Shown here: in pieces, positions 23,801 through 32,039 of the stretch | How positions within the stretch are numbered: the stretch's first letter is position 1 | Layout of the letters: each line of letters starts with the position of its first letter | Assembly: GCA_911728435.2 (NCBI GenBank) | Contig: OU452200.1 | Coordinates: 23,823,715 to 23,887,714 of the forward strand | DNA length: 64,000 nt | DNA from: Apoderus coryli | Taxonomy: Eukaryota > Arthropoda > Insecta > Coleoptera > Attelabidae | Direction of reading: 5' to 3' | Notes under the pieces: model-generated | Told to the model about the DNA's origin: nothing | What the model saw: the letters and a program-made list of their open reading frames with translations, nothing else | Database searches by the model: none | Translations under genes and position numbers: made by a program

Positions 23801-24165
23801 TCAACGATTTGGTCAATTTCCAAATTAATTACGAACATCCTGTATAAATTAATTTACCTTTATTAGACCCAGGTTTATTGGCACAAAGGAAATTATGTAT
23901 ATTTTTTAAAAATTATGATTTTGATCTAAAATGATGATAAAAAAGGTATTATATGTGCATTTTCAAAACAATGGTCTGGTTAGTTTCTCCAAAACACCTA
24001 ACCTACCAACCTCGTGAATCACCTTGTATATGATACTTTTATGTTAAAAAATAAATTTGCTTCTAAATTATTTGATCCAAGTATTTGTTTTACAGATTTG
24101 CTGCTGCAAGGTATCATGAATATTTAAGAAAAAAACCAGAATTTTTATCATTAGAGTTGAGATGA
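8607..24165 (+). CDS. eas: Ethanolamine kinase, C-terminal four exons (partial gene)
   Basis: Catalyses ATP-dependent phosphorylation of ethanolamine, the first step of the CDP-ethanolamine branch of phosphatidylethanolamine synthesis, in the cytosol. Exons at 8607-8879, 12497-12726, 16555-16780 and 24096-24165 join in phase to about 266 codons. Diagnostic segments are GLAPELYVTFNNGLAYKYIPG, the phosphotransferase loop HNDLLLGN (catalytic Asp) and IDFEYAAFNYQGFDIGNHF (metal-binding Asp and choline-kinase motif). The tail ends RKKPEFLSLELR. All junctions are GT-AG. Ethanolamine kinases are longer, so the N-terminal ATP-binding lobe is missing: its exons are upstream, either outside the window or undetected in 1-8606. 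Introns hold a LINE, PLE scraps and ribozyme elements. Confidence 0.9.
8880..9922. other. Kinase intron, left part, with transposon-end motifs
   Basis: No gene. Motifs resembling Tc1/mariner-type ends occur at about 9365, 9489, 9712 and 9820 (ATACAGGG.. or CACCCTGTAT). The stretch between 9489 and 9718 may be a small decayed foldback element. Confidence 0.4.
9923..10330 (-). mobile_element. Penelope-like GIY-YIG remnants (two copies)
   Basis: On -, 10129-9923 encodes NDCRATYIGQTGKR followed by a decayed continuation, the core of a Penelope-type GIY-YIG endonuclease. A second, more decayed copy at about 10330-10200 shares the ACGATTGTA..CAGACTGGGA landmarks and the following GCCGGTGTAAT motif. 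Both lack the reverse transcriptase and are non-functional. Confidence 0.6.
10845..11800 (+). repeat. Dispersed repeat, inverted partner at 27880-31120
   Basis: Two blocks (10845-10980 and 11205-11795) match, in reverse orientation, sequences at about 30985-31120 and at 28780-29290 plus 27885-27915. A 225-bp segment unique to this copy (10980-11205) contains a TATACAGGGC motif. At the distant partner, two separate transposons interrupt the same family. The family itself is unidentified. Confidence 0.65.
11801..12496. other. Kinase intron, no recognised feature
   Basis: No gene or clear repeat is visible. It ends in the acceptor TTTTTCAG at 12496. Confidence 0.4.
12497..12726 (+). CDS. eas: Ethanolamine kinase exon (catalytic HND and DFE motifs)
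   Basis: Carries the catalytic loop VVFCHNDLLLGNV and the VTFIDFEYAAFNYQGFDIGNHF motif, the most diagnostic part of the family. One base completes the Lys codon from the previous exon; one base (G) carries over to the next at GCTG|GTATGT. Confidence 0.92.
12970..13400 (-). pseudogene. Tc1/mariner transposase remnant
   Basis: On -, fragments reading LIMIWAGISN, a YVSFIGKQF-like stretch and ARKNPIHLIPQTLH match the catalytic-core and C-terminal layout of Tc1-type transposases, split over several frames with stops. No intact DDE triad and no terminal repeats are evident. It lies in a kinase intron. Confidence 0.5.
13960..14095. repeat. Short tandem repeats of TGAATG/TGACTGAC type
   Basis: Degenerate 20-24 bp units of the form TGACTGACTGAATGTATGAAAA repeat about five times. 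They give a low-complexity peptide on the - strand (FIHSVSQ-like), which I do not take as a gene. Confidence 0.7.
14096..14933. other. Kinase intron, no recognised feature
   Basis: AT-rich, with no coding signature. The small ORF on - at 13964-14305 derives from the tandem repeat. Confidence 0.4.
14934..15208. repeat. Two-unit tandem repeat, about 135 bp each
   Basis: Unit 1 begins AAACAATTGTTCGA at 14934 and unit 2 at 15069. Landmarks recur in order: GACGTAAC/GACGTCAC, ACAAAACNGC, ACCTAA, CTCAAAAT. Divergence is appreciable, so the duplication is old. It may be the edge of a satellite. Confidence 0.7.
15209..16554. other. Kinase intron, no recognised feature
   Basis: No gene is supported. 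The ORFs on - at 15993-16253 and 16174-16404 are short and lack a family match. It ends at the acceptor TTTTAG (16554). Confidence 0.4.
16555..16780 (+). CDS. eas: Ethanolamine kinase exon (C-terminal helices)
   Basis: Completes the FAG codon and reads IDVDDLDYSKYPDKSFQMSW, then HLLWCVWGLLQAEHSYIEYD, the conserved C-terminal helical part. It ends two bases into a Gly codon, at TAGG|GTAAGG. Confidence 0.92.
16781..17397. other. Kinase intron, no recognised feature
   Basis: Nothing structured is seen between the donor and the tandem block beginning at about 17400. Confidence 0.4.
17398..18290 (+). repeat. Nested tandem-repeat block
   Basis: Four copies of a core GATAGTAATCGGTGTACTAC start at 17410, 17610, 17857 and 18014. 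Between them, several copies of a shorter unit around CAACACGGATTGGTTGAGAAC recur. A third unit, GATAAATCTGGGCACTAGTC and variants, occurs near 17728, 18155, 18203 and 18254. The block is less AT-rich than its surroundings. It ends where the truncated LINE begins, so it could be the element's 5' repeat region or an unrelated satellite. Confidence 0.75.
18306..19067 (+). pseudogene. LINE reverse transcriptase, N-terminal part
   Basis: From about residue 25 (near 18375) this matches the linker and early RT region of jockey/CR1-group LINE ORF2: LDLFVPKKKC, FPRWYSSEFK, AAFWRFVNSKRNSG, NKGSGPDGVAPRLLKG. The first residues are probably not element protein. The endonuclease domain is absent. The frame closes at TAG after RLLKG...LS; a short deletion and shift separates it from the downstream RT ORF. 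Confidence 0.8.
18375..20660 (+). mobile_element. 5'-truncated jockey/CR1-type LINE
   Basis: A non-LTR retrotransposon copy lacking the endonuclease, with RT split over two frames. It ends in a tail of repeated AATAAATAGA-like units at about 20634-20660. It sits in the last large kinase intron in the same orientation as the gene. The break at 19067-19090 makes this copy inactive, but the long second ORF means it is fairly young. Confidence 0.8.
19087..20445 (+). pseudogene. LINE reverse transcriptase core and C-terminal domain
   Basis: A 452-codon open frame with RT landmarks in order: TPIFKSGNKSEVANYRPIS, YTDFSKAFDRVNH, SGVPQGSHLGPLLFNLF, FADDLKFY (the catalytic Y/FxDD box), then LGVRIDHSLTF and the thumb/C-terminal domain. 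No ATG starts it: it opens in mid-protein on GTG because the upstream frame broke. Substrate in life is the element's own RNA at the nicked target. Confidence 0.85.
20967..20977. repeat. 11-bp target-site duplication, left copy
   Basis: AATTATATAAT here is repeated exactly at 21865-21875 around element B. The sequence is AT-rich, so chance plays a part, but its position at both element ends supports it. Confidence 0.6.
21086..21135 (-). ncRNA. Hammerhead ribozyme motif (element B, left arm)
   Basis: On -: CTGATGA (21124-21118), stem II GGAGC/GCTTC, GAAAC (21102-21098), helix III ACATGT, then A and TGGTTA. Compared with the right arm, about 21 bases just before the core are deleted, removing the 5' strand of stem I, so this copy is probably inactive. 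Confidence 0.65.
21382..21722. mobile_element. 341-bp insertion in element B
   Basis: ACATGTA at 21375-21381 is repeated at 21723-21729, and the left arm of element B shows the uninterrupted sequence. The insert has no ORF of note; its ends (TGTAAGAAACC and GGTATTCTT) are weakly complementary. Its class is unknown to me. Confidence 0.6.
21757..21805 (+). ncRNA. Hammerhead ribozyme motif (element B, right arm)
   Basis: Core CTGATGA (21765-21771), stem II GGAGC/GCTCC with loop ATGT, GAAAC (21787-21791), helix-III region ACATTT, then A and TGGTTA. Stem I is a full six pairs, TAACCA/TGGTTA. This is the best-formed stem I in the palindrome family. Confidence 0.8.
21876..24095. other. Last kinase intron, right part
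   Basis: No gene is recognised. Around 23350-23405 the sequence containing CCACGAAATTATTTTTCATTT matches the ribozyme-bearing tandem unit at 33860-33900 and 34370-34410, so a fragment of that family lies here. It ends at the acceptor TTTTACAG (24095). Confidence 0.45.
24096..24165 (+). CDS. eas: Ethanolamine kinase terminal exon
   Basis: Completes the Gly codon, reads FAAARYHEYLRKKPEFLSLELR and stops at TGA (24163-24165). This matches the usual C-terminal helix and short tail of ETNK proteins. Confidence 0.9.
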
Positions 24166-24309
24166 TGACTATCAACTCATTTTACATTAGGCAGAGGACA
24201 ATAATAAATTTTATATTAATTTTTGTAGAAATTTAAAAGAAAAACTTTGTTGTAGTAAATATATGTTTTATAATTGTAAAATATAGTTAGTTGCCTTTGT
24301 TAAATTTTA

Positions 24310-24315
24310 AATAAA
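24310..24315 (+). promoter_or_regulatory. Polyadenylation signal of the kinase gene
   Basis: AATAAA lies 145 bases after the kinase stop codon. It is within 25 bases of the opposite-strand AATAAA of the convergent gene (24340-24335). Confidence 0.55.
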
Positions 24316-24334
24316 TTCTATTTTTCATAAATTA

Positions 24335-24340
24335 GTTTAT
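24335..24340 (-). promoter_or_regulatory. Polyadenylation signal of the convergent small gene
   Basis: AATAAA on the - strand, about 50 bases past the TAA of the small gene. The two transcripts would share part of their 3' untranslated sequence. Confidence 0.5.
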
Positions 24341-24391
24341 TTTGCTTCATAAGTAGGTATTTAGTACATTACTTGCATAAACAATTTAGGG

Positions 24392-24481
24392 TTAGTGATT
24401 TTCATTACGCTTTTTACAAACTTGACACAAAAACTCTCGGTTGTCATACTCAATCGGCGACTTTTTCTTTGTATCGATATT
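24392..24481 (-). CDS. Small gene, terminal exon
   Basis: The acceptor TTTTTTTCAG precedes AATATCGATACAAAG. Reads NIDTKKKSPIEYDNREF, then LCQVCKKRNENH and TAA. Phase 0 matches the upstream exon. An intervening exon cannot be excluded. Confidence 0.6.
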   Translation of the reverse strand, partial: NIDTKKKSPIEYDNREFLCQVCKKRNENH

Positions 24482-27400
24482 CTGAAAAAAAAAATAGAGT
24501 AGTGAAATAAATTTAAAAATATATAATAGTAATCATATTTTTACTTCTACTTCTAAAGCAGCACTTTATCATAATATGTGATAATAAAAATGTGCCCCTT
24601 TAGTTACATACATTTGAAGAACTTTGTAAATCCATTGAAATCAAGGACCAGGTAGCTGGTGAAGATGAGCACTATTTACTGTCGTTTGCCTCATTAAATG
24701 TCAAGTTTAAGCCTATTGGAAAATTACGAATGCAGTTGTGACTGCAGATGAAAACGGCGCTTCTGCCCAGCAGTCATATTTATGAAGTAATTTTTCTATT
24801 AGCGAATAGAAAAGAGAGTTCAATCAACAAAATAATCGGATTCACCAAGAAGCTTGAGCTATTGAGCTGCAATAAATGTTGATGGGTTCGCAGAGGAAAG
24901 TCTGTTAAGACCCACTAGTATTAACCACCTATCTCATCATCAGCATTCACTCGCCAACGAGTATGAATTATTCGATCTCAGGGTTTTCTGTTGTGAACTA
25001 TAAGATGGCTAAACAGACGTTCCGTTGGGATGCAGATTACGTGGCCAGTCCATCTGTTGTAGCTGATGCCTCACAATCATCGCCTCAATGCTATATAATT
25101 GATTCAGCTTCCTCCAGAACGCTGATGTTTGTTCGTCGGTCCTGCCATTTAATAATAATAATTAAACATGTATTAGTTAGTTCGCATGATCAATCAATAT
25201 ACAGTATTATAATTACATACATACAGCTTATTGAACTAATAGGTTTTGGTTGTAGTTGAGTGCTGTTGTAGCCTGCATTACTAAATAATAAGAATATAAA
25301 AAAAGAAGTAAAAAGAACGCAAAATAATTCTAGAAAATTGTACAACATAATATGCCAATACCTTGGAGATCACTGACCACCATCATAACCTACAACTAGA
25401 TACTAAACAACAATCTCTTTTTTTTATTTATAACAGTAATACCCATGCTCCTGCCGTCATGCATAAAAACTCATGTTTATTTATTCCTATTTTTTTTTTG
25501 TCAAACGTCATTACCAAAGATGAGACCTCTTTAACCTCGAATTTATTTATTACTGATGCAATCGTGTATGAGAAAGACCTTTTAAACCTTTGTTTTTTAT
25601 GCTTTGGAATGGTTAAAAGGTTTCTTCGTATGATGTTTATATTTTGGACATCCGAACGAAAAACAATTTTTGATGGAGGTATGGTGGAGTTCTAAACTTT
25701 AGTATTTTATAATAAAAGCAAGCTGCATGAAGCACACATCTTCCAAACATATTAAGCCAACCTATTTCTTTTAAGCAAGAGCTCTGACGTTTTTGGATAC
25801 GTCGGGTGTCCACACTGTCAAGACAAGGACCATATACATTATCACAAAAATTTAAGTGTGACAGGACCAATAAGTTACAGAGAGATGCTTTAATATTCAC
25901 ACTTAAAAAGTGCCTTTGAGAGTATATTTTTTTCAATGACGCATAATATGCAATTCCCAGTTTTGCCGTAACATGCTCTTTAAATCTCAGCTTGTTATCC
26001 ATGATAAGTGCTACATTTTTCGAAGAACTTTTAAAATGTATTTGTTCTGAGTTAATTTTAATTACTGCACTATTCTGAATTTGATCTCTGACACTGCTAT
26101 TGGAAAATAAGAGTCATACAGTCTTTGTTGGATTTAATTTTATTCCAAGAATTCTTCTAAGACATCGTTAATGGAACTTCTCTAGGGTTTTTAAATGAGT
26201 GGGTATATTTATCAGCGCAGACTGGCTTAAAAAGAACAAACGAATAGTTGTGAATTTTTCATTCAAATTATGTTTATATTTTTATATAAATTAAAATATT
26301 TTAAACACTGTCAGATATAGGTGAGATGTACTTTAATGAAAGTTAGGTTTATTTTGAACGAGGAATCTAAAAATACTCGTACATCCATGTACAGGGCATT
26401 CCATTTAAAAAAACAGCTATGGTTCATATCTTATATTTGGGACGCCCTGTATAGATTCACAATATTTTTAAAATGTAGCCATAAATCATTTTTTTCTATG
26501 ACAGGAAAAAAGTTTGACATATTTACTCTCTTGACAGGTAATAAAATGTCACTTTTTATCCCCGGGAAAAAAATGAGTACTTTTTACCCGAACACGATAA
26601 GTAACGGTAGATACTTAATTTTAGGAAATTTTATTATACAAAAGTTACATTTTCTTTATATATCAAAACTGGCAATAATTTGTGACGCAACTTTTGCTGC
26701 TTCTACTGACTCCGGTGGAGTGTTCGCAATTTTTAAATTAAATCACAGAATGAAATTGACAGATATTTGATTACTAAAAGGTTTTTAAAACTTCAAATTT
26801 CACATGGATAATTTTGACTTTTTTCAATATTAAATCGAAGTTTTTCCCGTCTCAGAAAAAAATAGTGTATCATACACGGGAAAAAAGTAAGATTTTAGCT
26901 CTCGGTTTTTTGTCTCGCGACGAGCTAAAATCTAGTACTTTTTTCCCTTGTATAATAAATAACTATTTATCAAAACCATGAATAAAACTTTTAGGAAATG
27001 AAATAGTTTAGCCACTCTATTCCGTGTCGTATGGCGTAAATAAGCCTGTATATATGGTCATTATTTCATGTTAAAGATCCATTCATGCGAAAGGGATAAC
27101 CCACACCAACTTATCTTACTTGAAATTAAAACTTAATACTTACAAATAATAATGCTTTTCTGATTAGCATACACTGTGTGGGCATTGTCAACCTTTCAAT
27201 GATCTGTCTCTCCTTTGCTTTACTTATTCTTCTAACACATTTTTTCGAGGCATCACTCATAATAGACTTTTTAGACAATTCACTGGCAATACTTGGTTTG
27301 TTTTGAGGACCACGTTTGCCATCGCGATCTTTATAAAATGGTGAAACTAATTGTCGTATATGGGTGCTAGTGAACGAATGAAGAATTGGTCTATTAACAC

Positions 27401-27600
27401 TTGCAGAAATAAGTTCCAGTTCACCTTCACTACTACTTTCCGAATCAGTTGACTCTGTGATTGAATCTTCTGAAATTACATCACGCACTTGAATGCATTC
27501 GTCCCTCATCTAAAAAGTAATTATTCAATTATGTTGAATGTTCCTTTTTTAATAGTATTACCTGTGTTCTGTTAATGCTGAGGACTATATCAGGTTTCAT
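24392..27600 (-). CDS. Unrecognised three-exon gene, 164 codons
   Basis: Three exons join without a break in phase: 27600-27562 (MKPDIVLSINRTQ), 27509-27144 and 24481-24392. All introns are GT-AG, the first only 52 bases. The protein begins at ATG, has an acidic Ser/Glu-rich segment (about residues 25-45), a basic middle with KAKERQIIERLTMPTQ, and ends LCQVCKKRNENH with one CxxC pair. I do not recognise the family. The ERLTMPT-type motif recalls short repeats in some sperm axonemal proteins, but that is a weak guess. It converges on the ethanolamine kinase; its large intron holds a LINE fragment. Confidence 0.65.
24500..25635. other. Intron of the small gene, unassigned
   Basis: About 24620-24740 on + reads FEELCKSIEIKDQVAGEDEH, possibly a fragment of a retroelement or transposase protein that I cannot place. 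TTCTGTTGTGAACTATAAGA near 24985 recurs in similar form near 43908, so a dispersed repeat is present. No gene is supported. Confidence 0.35.
25637..26245 (-). mobile_element. LINE fragment (RT thumb and C-terminal region)
   Basis: On -, GIKLNPTKTV (one stop), INSEQIHFKSSSKNVALIM, DNKLRFKEHVTAKLG and VLSHLNFCDNVYGPCLDSVD are the segments after the YADD box in jockey-group LINEs, followed by RRIQKRQSSCLKEIGWLNM. It ends 5' at about 26245 and 3' at about 25637. It belongs to the same broad family as 32040-33250. Confidence 0.75.
26246..27143. other. Intron of the small gene, repeat scraps
   Basis: GTACAGGGCATTCC near 26392 and GACGCCCTGTATAG near 26440 resemble transposon ends. A perfect-looking hairpin at 26877-26953 is listed separately. 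The 149-codon ORF at 26321 has no recognisable domain. Confidence 0.35.
26877..26953. repeat. Strong hairpin
   Basis: GGGAAAAAAGTA-AGATTTTAGCTC is mirrored by GAGCTAAAATCT-AGTACTTTTTTCCC with a roughly 20-base loop. It gives a stem of about 24 pairs with one small irregularity. It may be the core of a small foldback element. Confidence 0.7.
27144..27509 (-). CDS. Small gene, main exon
   Basis: Acceptor TACTTTTTAG then ATGAGGGAC; donor TTATTT|GTAAGTATT, a near-consensus site. 122 codons, phase 0 at both ends. The N-terminal half is acidic (ISEDSITESTDSESSSEGE), the C-terminal half basic. Translation could also start at the ATG that opens this exon. Confidence 0.65.
27562..27600 (-). CDS. Small gene, first coding exon
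   Basis: ATG preceded by CCAGTA, 13 codons MKPDIVLSINRTQ, donor CACAG|GTAATA. Kept because phase and splice sites fit, but short; its reality depends on the next exon. Confidence 0.45.
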
Positions 27601-27915
27601 TACTGGTCAGTCACCAGTAAAAGAATTACTGTATAAAATTCGACTGTTTAACGGACACCTTACGTGCAGATTATTCAACAAGGAACCAGAAGCAGGGTGT
27701 CAAGAAACTGAACTGACAAAAGAAGACAGCAGGTCCTAGGGATGATTCCGTGCTGATTTGCCATATATCATCTTATTCAAAAGCGCTTTTCACATGAACC
27801 CTTTAAAGGTAAAATAACTTCACGGGATATAAGCATATTACCAAGGAACTGTTGATCTTCAGAGTGAATAAGGCAAGAAAATAAAAATCACGATGGCAGC
27901 CAGTCGGAAAAGTAG

Positions 27916-28785
27916 TTCACAGTTTGCTGTATAAACGTATGTCCGCAAATGCTTCGTTTTATGAGTTACGGGGTGTTAAAGTTTTTCTTAAAAACTGAAA
28001 ATTTATTGATTGCTCTGAAACCGGTGGAGCTATGCAAAATGAAATCTAGTGGGTTTTAAGAGGTAGTTATTGCGCATTTTTTGGCATGCAACTAAGAATT
28101 TTATGTTCATCAGTGGCGCGCATACGGATAATGATCTCAATTTTTTTAAAGTAAACAATGGTACGTCACCGGAATTTTTCAAATTAAAAATTATTTTCGA
28201 ATTCCTCGTCAAATTGTAATAGAAAATCTGTCTAGCTTTTTTTATCGTAGGGGACATCGTTTTTGTGCAAAAGAATAAAACATTTTACCCTGTATTTTTC
28301 ATTTCTTTAATACATTATCAAGAACTATCTAATACCTACAATAAGAGAAAATAACACTAATAATAAAGAAACGATAATTTGACATTTCGTTGAAATATCC
28401 GTATTTAGCAGAATCTTAACAGTAGCCTACTAGCGTCGCCGCGAGATATTTTTTTTCACAAATGCCCCCTACCACGAAAAAGCAAGAGAGATTTTTTATT
28501 AAAAATTGAACGAGGAATTCCAAAATGATTTTTAATTTGAAAAATTCCAGTGGCGTATCATTTTTTTTCTTAAAAAAATTGAGATAATGATCATACGGGT
28601 AATGACCCGTATGCGCGCCTCTGATGAACATAAATTTCTTAATTGCATGTCAAAAAATGCGCCATAACTATATCTTAAACCCCACTAAATTTCATTTGCA
28701 TATCGCCACCGGTTTCAGAGCAATCAATAAATGTTCAGTTTTTAAGAAAAACACCCCGTATCTCAGAAAACGAAGCATTTGTCTA
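27916..28785. mobile_element. Foldback element with about 330-bp arms
   Basis: Left arm about 27940-28270 and right arm about 28440-28770 are imperfect complements. For example, GCGCGCATACGG(A)TAATGA faces its mirror, and CTGAAACCGGTGG faces CCACCGGTTTCAG. CGGGGTGTT motifs lie in both arms. No transposase is present, so it is non-autonomous. Its inside order recalls the neighbouring Tc1/mariner repeats, but the sequence differs. Confidence 0.65.
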
Positions 28786-29294
28786 CCACTGGCACTCACT
28801 ATTAATAAACAAATAATAGTATATTCTGACGGTCGCCAAATATAACCAAAGTGTCATATTGACAGTTCTTTTAACTGAAATACCCAATATACTATAATGC
28901 ATACGTAAGTACGGTCTTATTGTTATTTAACCAGGTGTTTATTTGTCAAAAATAATTACAGGTGTAGCGGGTGATGATATGTTTTTGATTTTTTGTTACT
29001 TTATATTGACTTACATTTACTTAAATATGCCAGCGATGAAAAAACTCTCCAAATAAACATTGTAGAGATTTAAGTGCTCTATCATTTGATATGTAACATC
29101 GGTATTTTCTATACACAATGAAAAAAGTATGATTTTTTAAAACTTTGACAGGCCGCCATTTTAAAATTAGCTCTCCGATTTCAATCGCAAACTCACGCGA
29201 TTCCATGCTCTAGCCGATTTTTAACCAAGTTTTGTTTCGATTGGTCAAAAAATGCGGCCTAGAACGTGCTGCAAAATTTGCTATATCCCATATA

Positions 29295-30974
29295 CAGGGT
29301 GGTCCAACTTTTACCTGCATAAATTTCAGAATCGATAGATAATCGACAGATAATGTGAGTTTGGTTAATAAACTATGTACGAAAAATTGTTCGTTACAAA
29401 GTTACAGAGTGTTGAAATTTAAGAAAAAAATTCGAATTTTATTAATATCTTTATAACCAATTGAGATATTTAAATGAAATTTGGTACGTATAGAGAGCTA
29501 ATCTAGCTTAATTTTGCCATGTAATAATATTATTTTTATTTCCACGAGTGGCGTGCGTACGGCTACCGATTGCGATATTTTGAATGAAAAAACAGATACG
29601 TCACTGGTTTTTCTCAAAATAAAAATTATATCGGCAATCCTTATTCAATTTAAAAGAAAAAAGTACTCTTGGCTTTTTTTCGTTTGACGCAACATTTTCG
29701 AGTAAAAAAATAAAAATCGTCTAAATAAAATTCTTAGGTCACTTCATAAAGATGGTAGAAAGGCTTACCATTTTAGGGCTGTGCAAGATTTGTTGCCTGA
29801 GGACTATGTTAAAACGCGTAACTGCATTGCAATTGGTTATTTAATAAAGTTCAAGTAGATGGAGATTTCCTGCAAAAGGTTTGCTGGACTGATGAAGCTT
29901 CATTTACAAGTACTGGTATAACGAATTACCACAACTTTCATATTTGGTCACAACACAATCCATACGAAGTGCGAGCGAGAAAGTTTTAACACCAATTCAG
30001 TGTGAACGTGTGGCTAGGAGTAATATCCAATAATCTCCTCGGACCATTCTTTTTACCAGCTAGGGTCTCAGCACAATTGTTTTTAGACTTTGTACAGAAT
30101 AATGTAAATGATTTAATGGAAGACGTGCCACTTCATTTACGTGCGAATGGATGGTTTCAAATGGATGGAGCACCAGCACATTTGGGGCAAAATGTGAGAA
30201 ACTGGATAACAGAGCATTACGGAAATCAAAGGATTGGCCGTTTCTCTGGAAAAGTCGAAAATAATCATGGATAATCTTGGACCCAAGGTCGCCTGACCTG
30301 ACTCCACTTGATTTCTTTATTGGGGGCTACCTAAAAGAAAAAGTGTATAGGGTGCCGGTCAGAAACCGCGAAGAATTAGTCTTAAAAATTCAAGAAGCAG
30401 CAATTAAGAGCATCGGCAGAAGATGTCAATTATGTATTGACAATGACGGTAGTCATTTTGGACAGTTTCTGTAAAAAAAACTGTAAAATCTGTTAAAATG
30501 TGTAGTGAGATGTTATTTTTATGTTGGTTTTCAATACATTTGATTTAGACGATTTTTATTTTTTTACTCGAAAATGTTGCGTCATACGAAAAAAAGCCAA
30601 GAGTACTTTTTTCTTTTAAATTGAATAAGGATTGCAGATATAATTTTTATTTTGAGAAAAATCAGTGGTGTATCTGTTTTTTCATTCAAAATATCGCAAT
30701 CGGTAGCCGTACGCACGCCACTGGTGGAAATAAAAATAATATTATTAAATGGCAAAATTCAGCTAGATTAGCTCTCTACACGTACCAAATTTCATTTAAA
30801 TATCTCAATTGGTTATAAAGATATTAATAAAATTCGAATTTTTTTCTTAAATTTCAACACCCTGTAACTTTGTAACGAAGAATTTTTCGTACATAGTTTA
30901 TTAACCAAACTCACATTATTTGTCGATTATCTATCGATTCTGAAATTTATGCAGGTAAAAGTTGGACCACCCTG
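29295..30974. mobile_element. Tc1/mariner-type element with about 430-bp inverted repeats
   Basis: Starts CAGGGTGGTCCAAC and ends with its complement, flanked by TA on both sides. Arms 29295-29725 and 30544-30974 match with few differences. The interior holds a broken transposase. Arms this long leave little room for the gene, and the N-terminal DNA-binding part of the transposase is missing. Confidence 0.85.
29735..30474 (+). pseudogene. Degenerate DDE transposase in the long-TIR element
   Basis: Fragments in several frames: LHKDGRKAYHF, LLPEDYVK, then VCWTDEASFTS (first Asp), NVWLGVISNNLLGPFFLPA, MDGAPAHLGQNV (second Asp), PRSPDLTPLDFF (third Asp) and CIDNDGSHFGQFL before the stop. The helix-turn-helix region is gone. 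Frameshifts near 29850 and 30270 make it non-functional. It is a relative of the intact transposase at 35715-36824, not a copy of it. Confidence 0.8.
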
Positions 30975-31129
30975 TACATATATATAGATATATAAACTTT
31001 TGAACTGAGGTCATATTTAGGATCCAGGGGTTATGGAATGAAGGACTGCATAAAAAATTTTGAGAATTTCGGTTGGGGCGATCTCCTGAAGAGTTAGATT
31101 TTCTTTGAAAATCTACTAATAGTTTTTAA

Positions 31130-32039
31130 ATATTATACTAAAATAACAAAAAGTTTAAGGAAACAAAATTAGAAAATATTAATCTGTCCCCTTAAATAGT
31201 TTTCTAGATAAGCTGGAATGTGAGTAACTTTGAAAACATTAATGTGAAGGGGCTACGCCTAAATAGCTGTAACTCCTTTTAAAAGCAAATCTTCCCTAGC
31301 GTCTGATGTCTTCGTTTGTCAATTCAGTTTCTGGACACCTTGGCTACCATGTGAATATGAAGCATTGAATCGCAGAAGGCAAATACTCTAGGCAACCAAT
31401 GTGAGGTCCAGAATGTTTAAGGGACACTCCGTTAAGAATCTGGTACAGGTACAGAACACAAAAGTACTTGACGGGGTGGAATAATAATATTGGCAATAAA
31501 CACAGTAAGCCAGTAGGCTGCGGTGATACCGGAGATACGGAGACGGGCCTCAAATACTATATACAGCATTTGAGTACCTATGTCATTTAAAAATCTGTAC
31601 TTTGTTGGAGTAGTACAATGGGTTAGATAGCAGCAGCGCTGATCTTTAATTTTAACCCAATTAATTAAATAATATATAAAGCTTAGTTACTCGCAACAGC
31701 AAATATATTTAAAATAACGAAAAGAGGAATTCAATTTCAGATATACCAATAATTTTAACTAATACATTCAAAATTCGAGAGTATGCGACGTAATGTGTTG
31801 GCATATATTAGTTTTGTTCATTCAGTAGAGTTTTTTGATATAAGCTTCTGAAACCGGGTATTTTTGATGTTTTGAGGTGCAAGCGGTAGATATTATAAGA
31901 TAAAGACCTGAGAAATGAAGCAGTACTGTGAAGAGGATGTTATAGAAGCCCTCTAAATCGAACATTCAGATTATGTACATTACCTACATCTAAATGTTAT
32001 TTTATCATATAAATATGGAGGATGTTTTTGAAGGTATAA
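31130..32039. other. Non-coding DNA
   Basis: No gene is recognised; the ORF on - at 31344-31553 lacks a family match. Confidence 0.35.

Larger units (their letters stand above)
27885..31120 (-). repeat. Dispersed repeat, interrupted by two transposons
   Basis: Reverse-oriented partner of 10845-11800. The family sequence is present at 27885-27915, 28786-29290 and 30985-31120. A palindromic element (27916-28785) and a Tc1/mariner element (29295-30974) sit between these blocks; the uninterrupted joins are seen at the partner. Confidence 0.65.

Noticed and set aside
24925..24960. CTGATGATGAGATAGG on the - strand
   Set aside because: No stem-II partner and no GAAA; chance core match.
26321..26770. 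149-codon ORF on +
   Set aside because: Contains transposon-end motifs and low-complexity readings; no domain, no splice support.
30870..30880. Inner ACACCCTGTAA as the end of a separate smaller transposon
   Set aside because: The matching inner motif on the left arm is mutated and both lie inside the long terminal repeats, so the outer pair with TA flanks is the better boundary.
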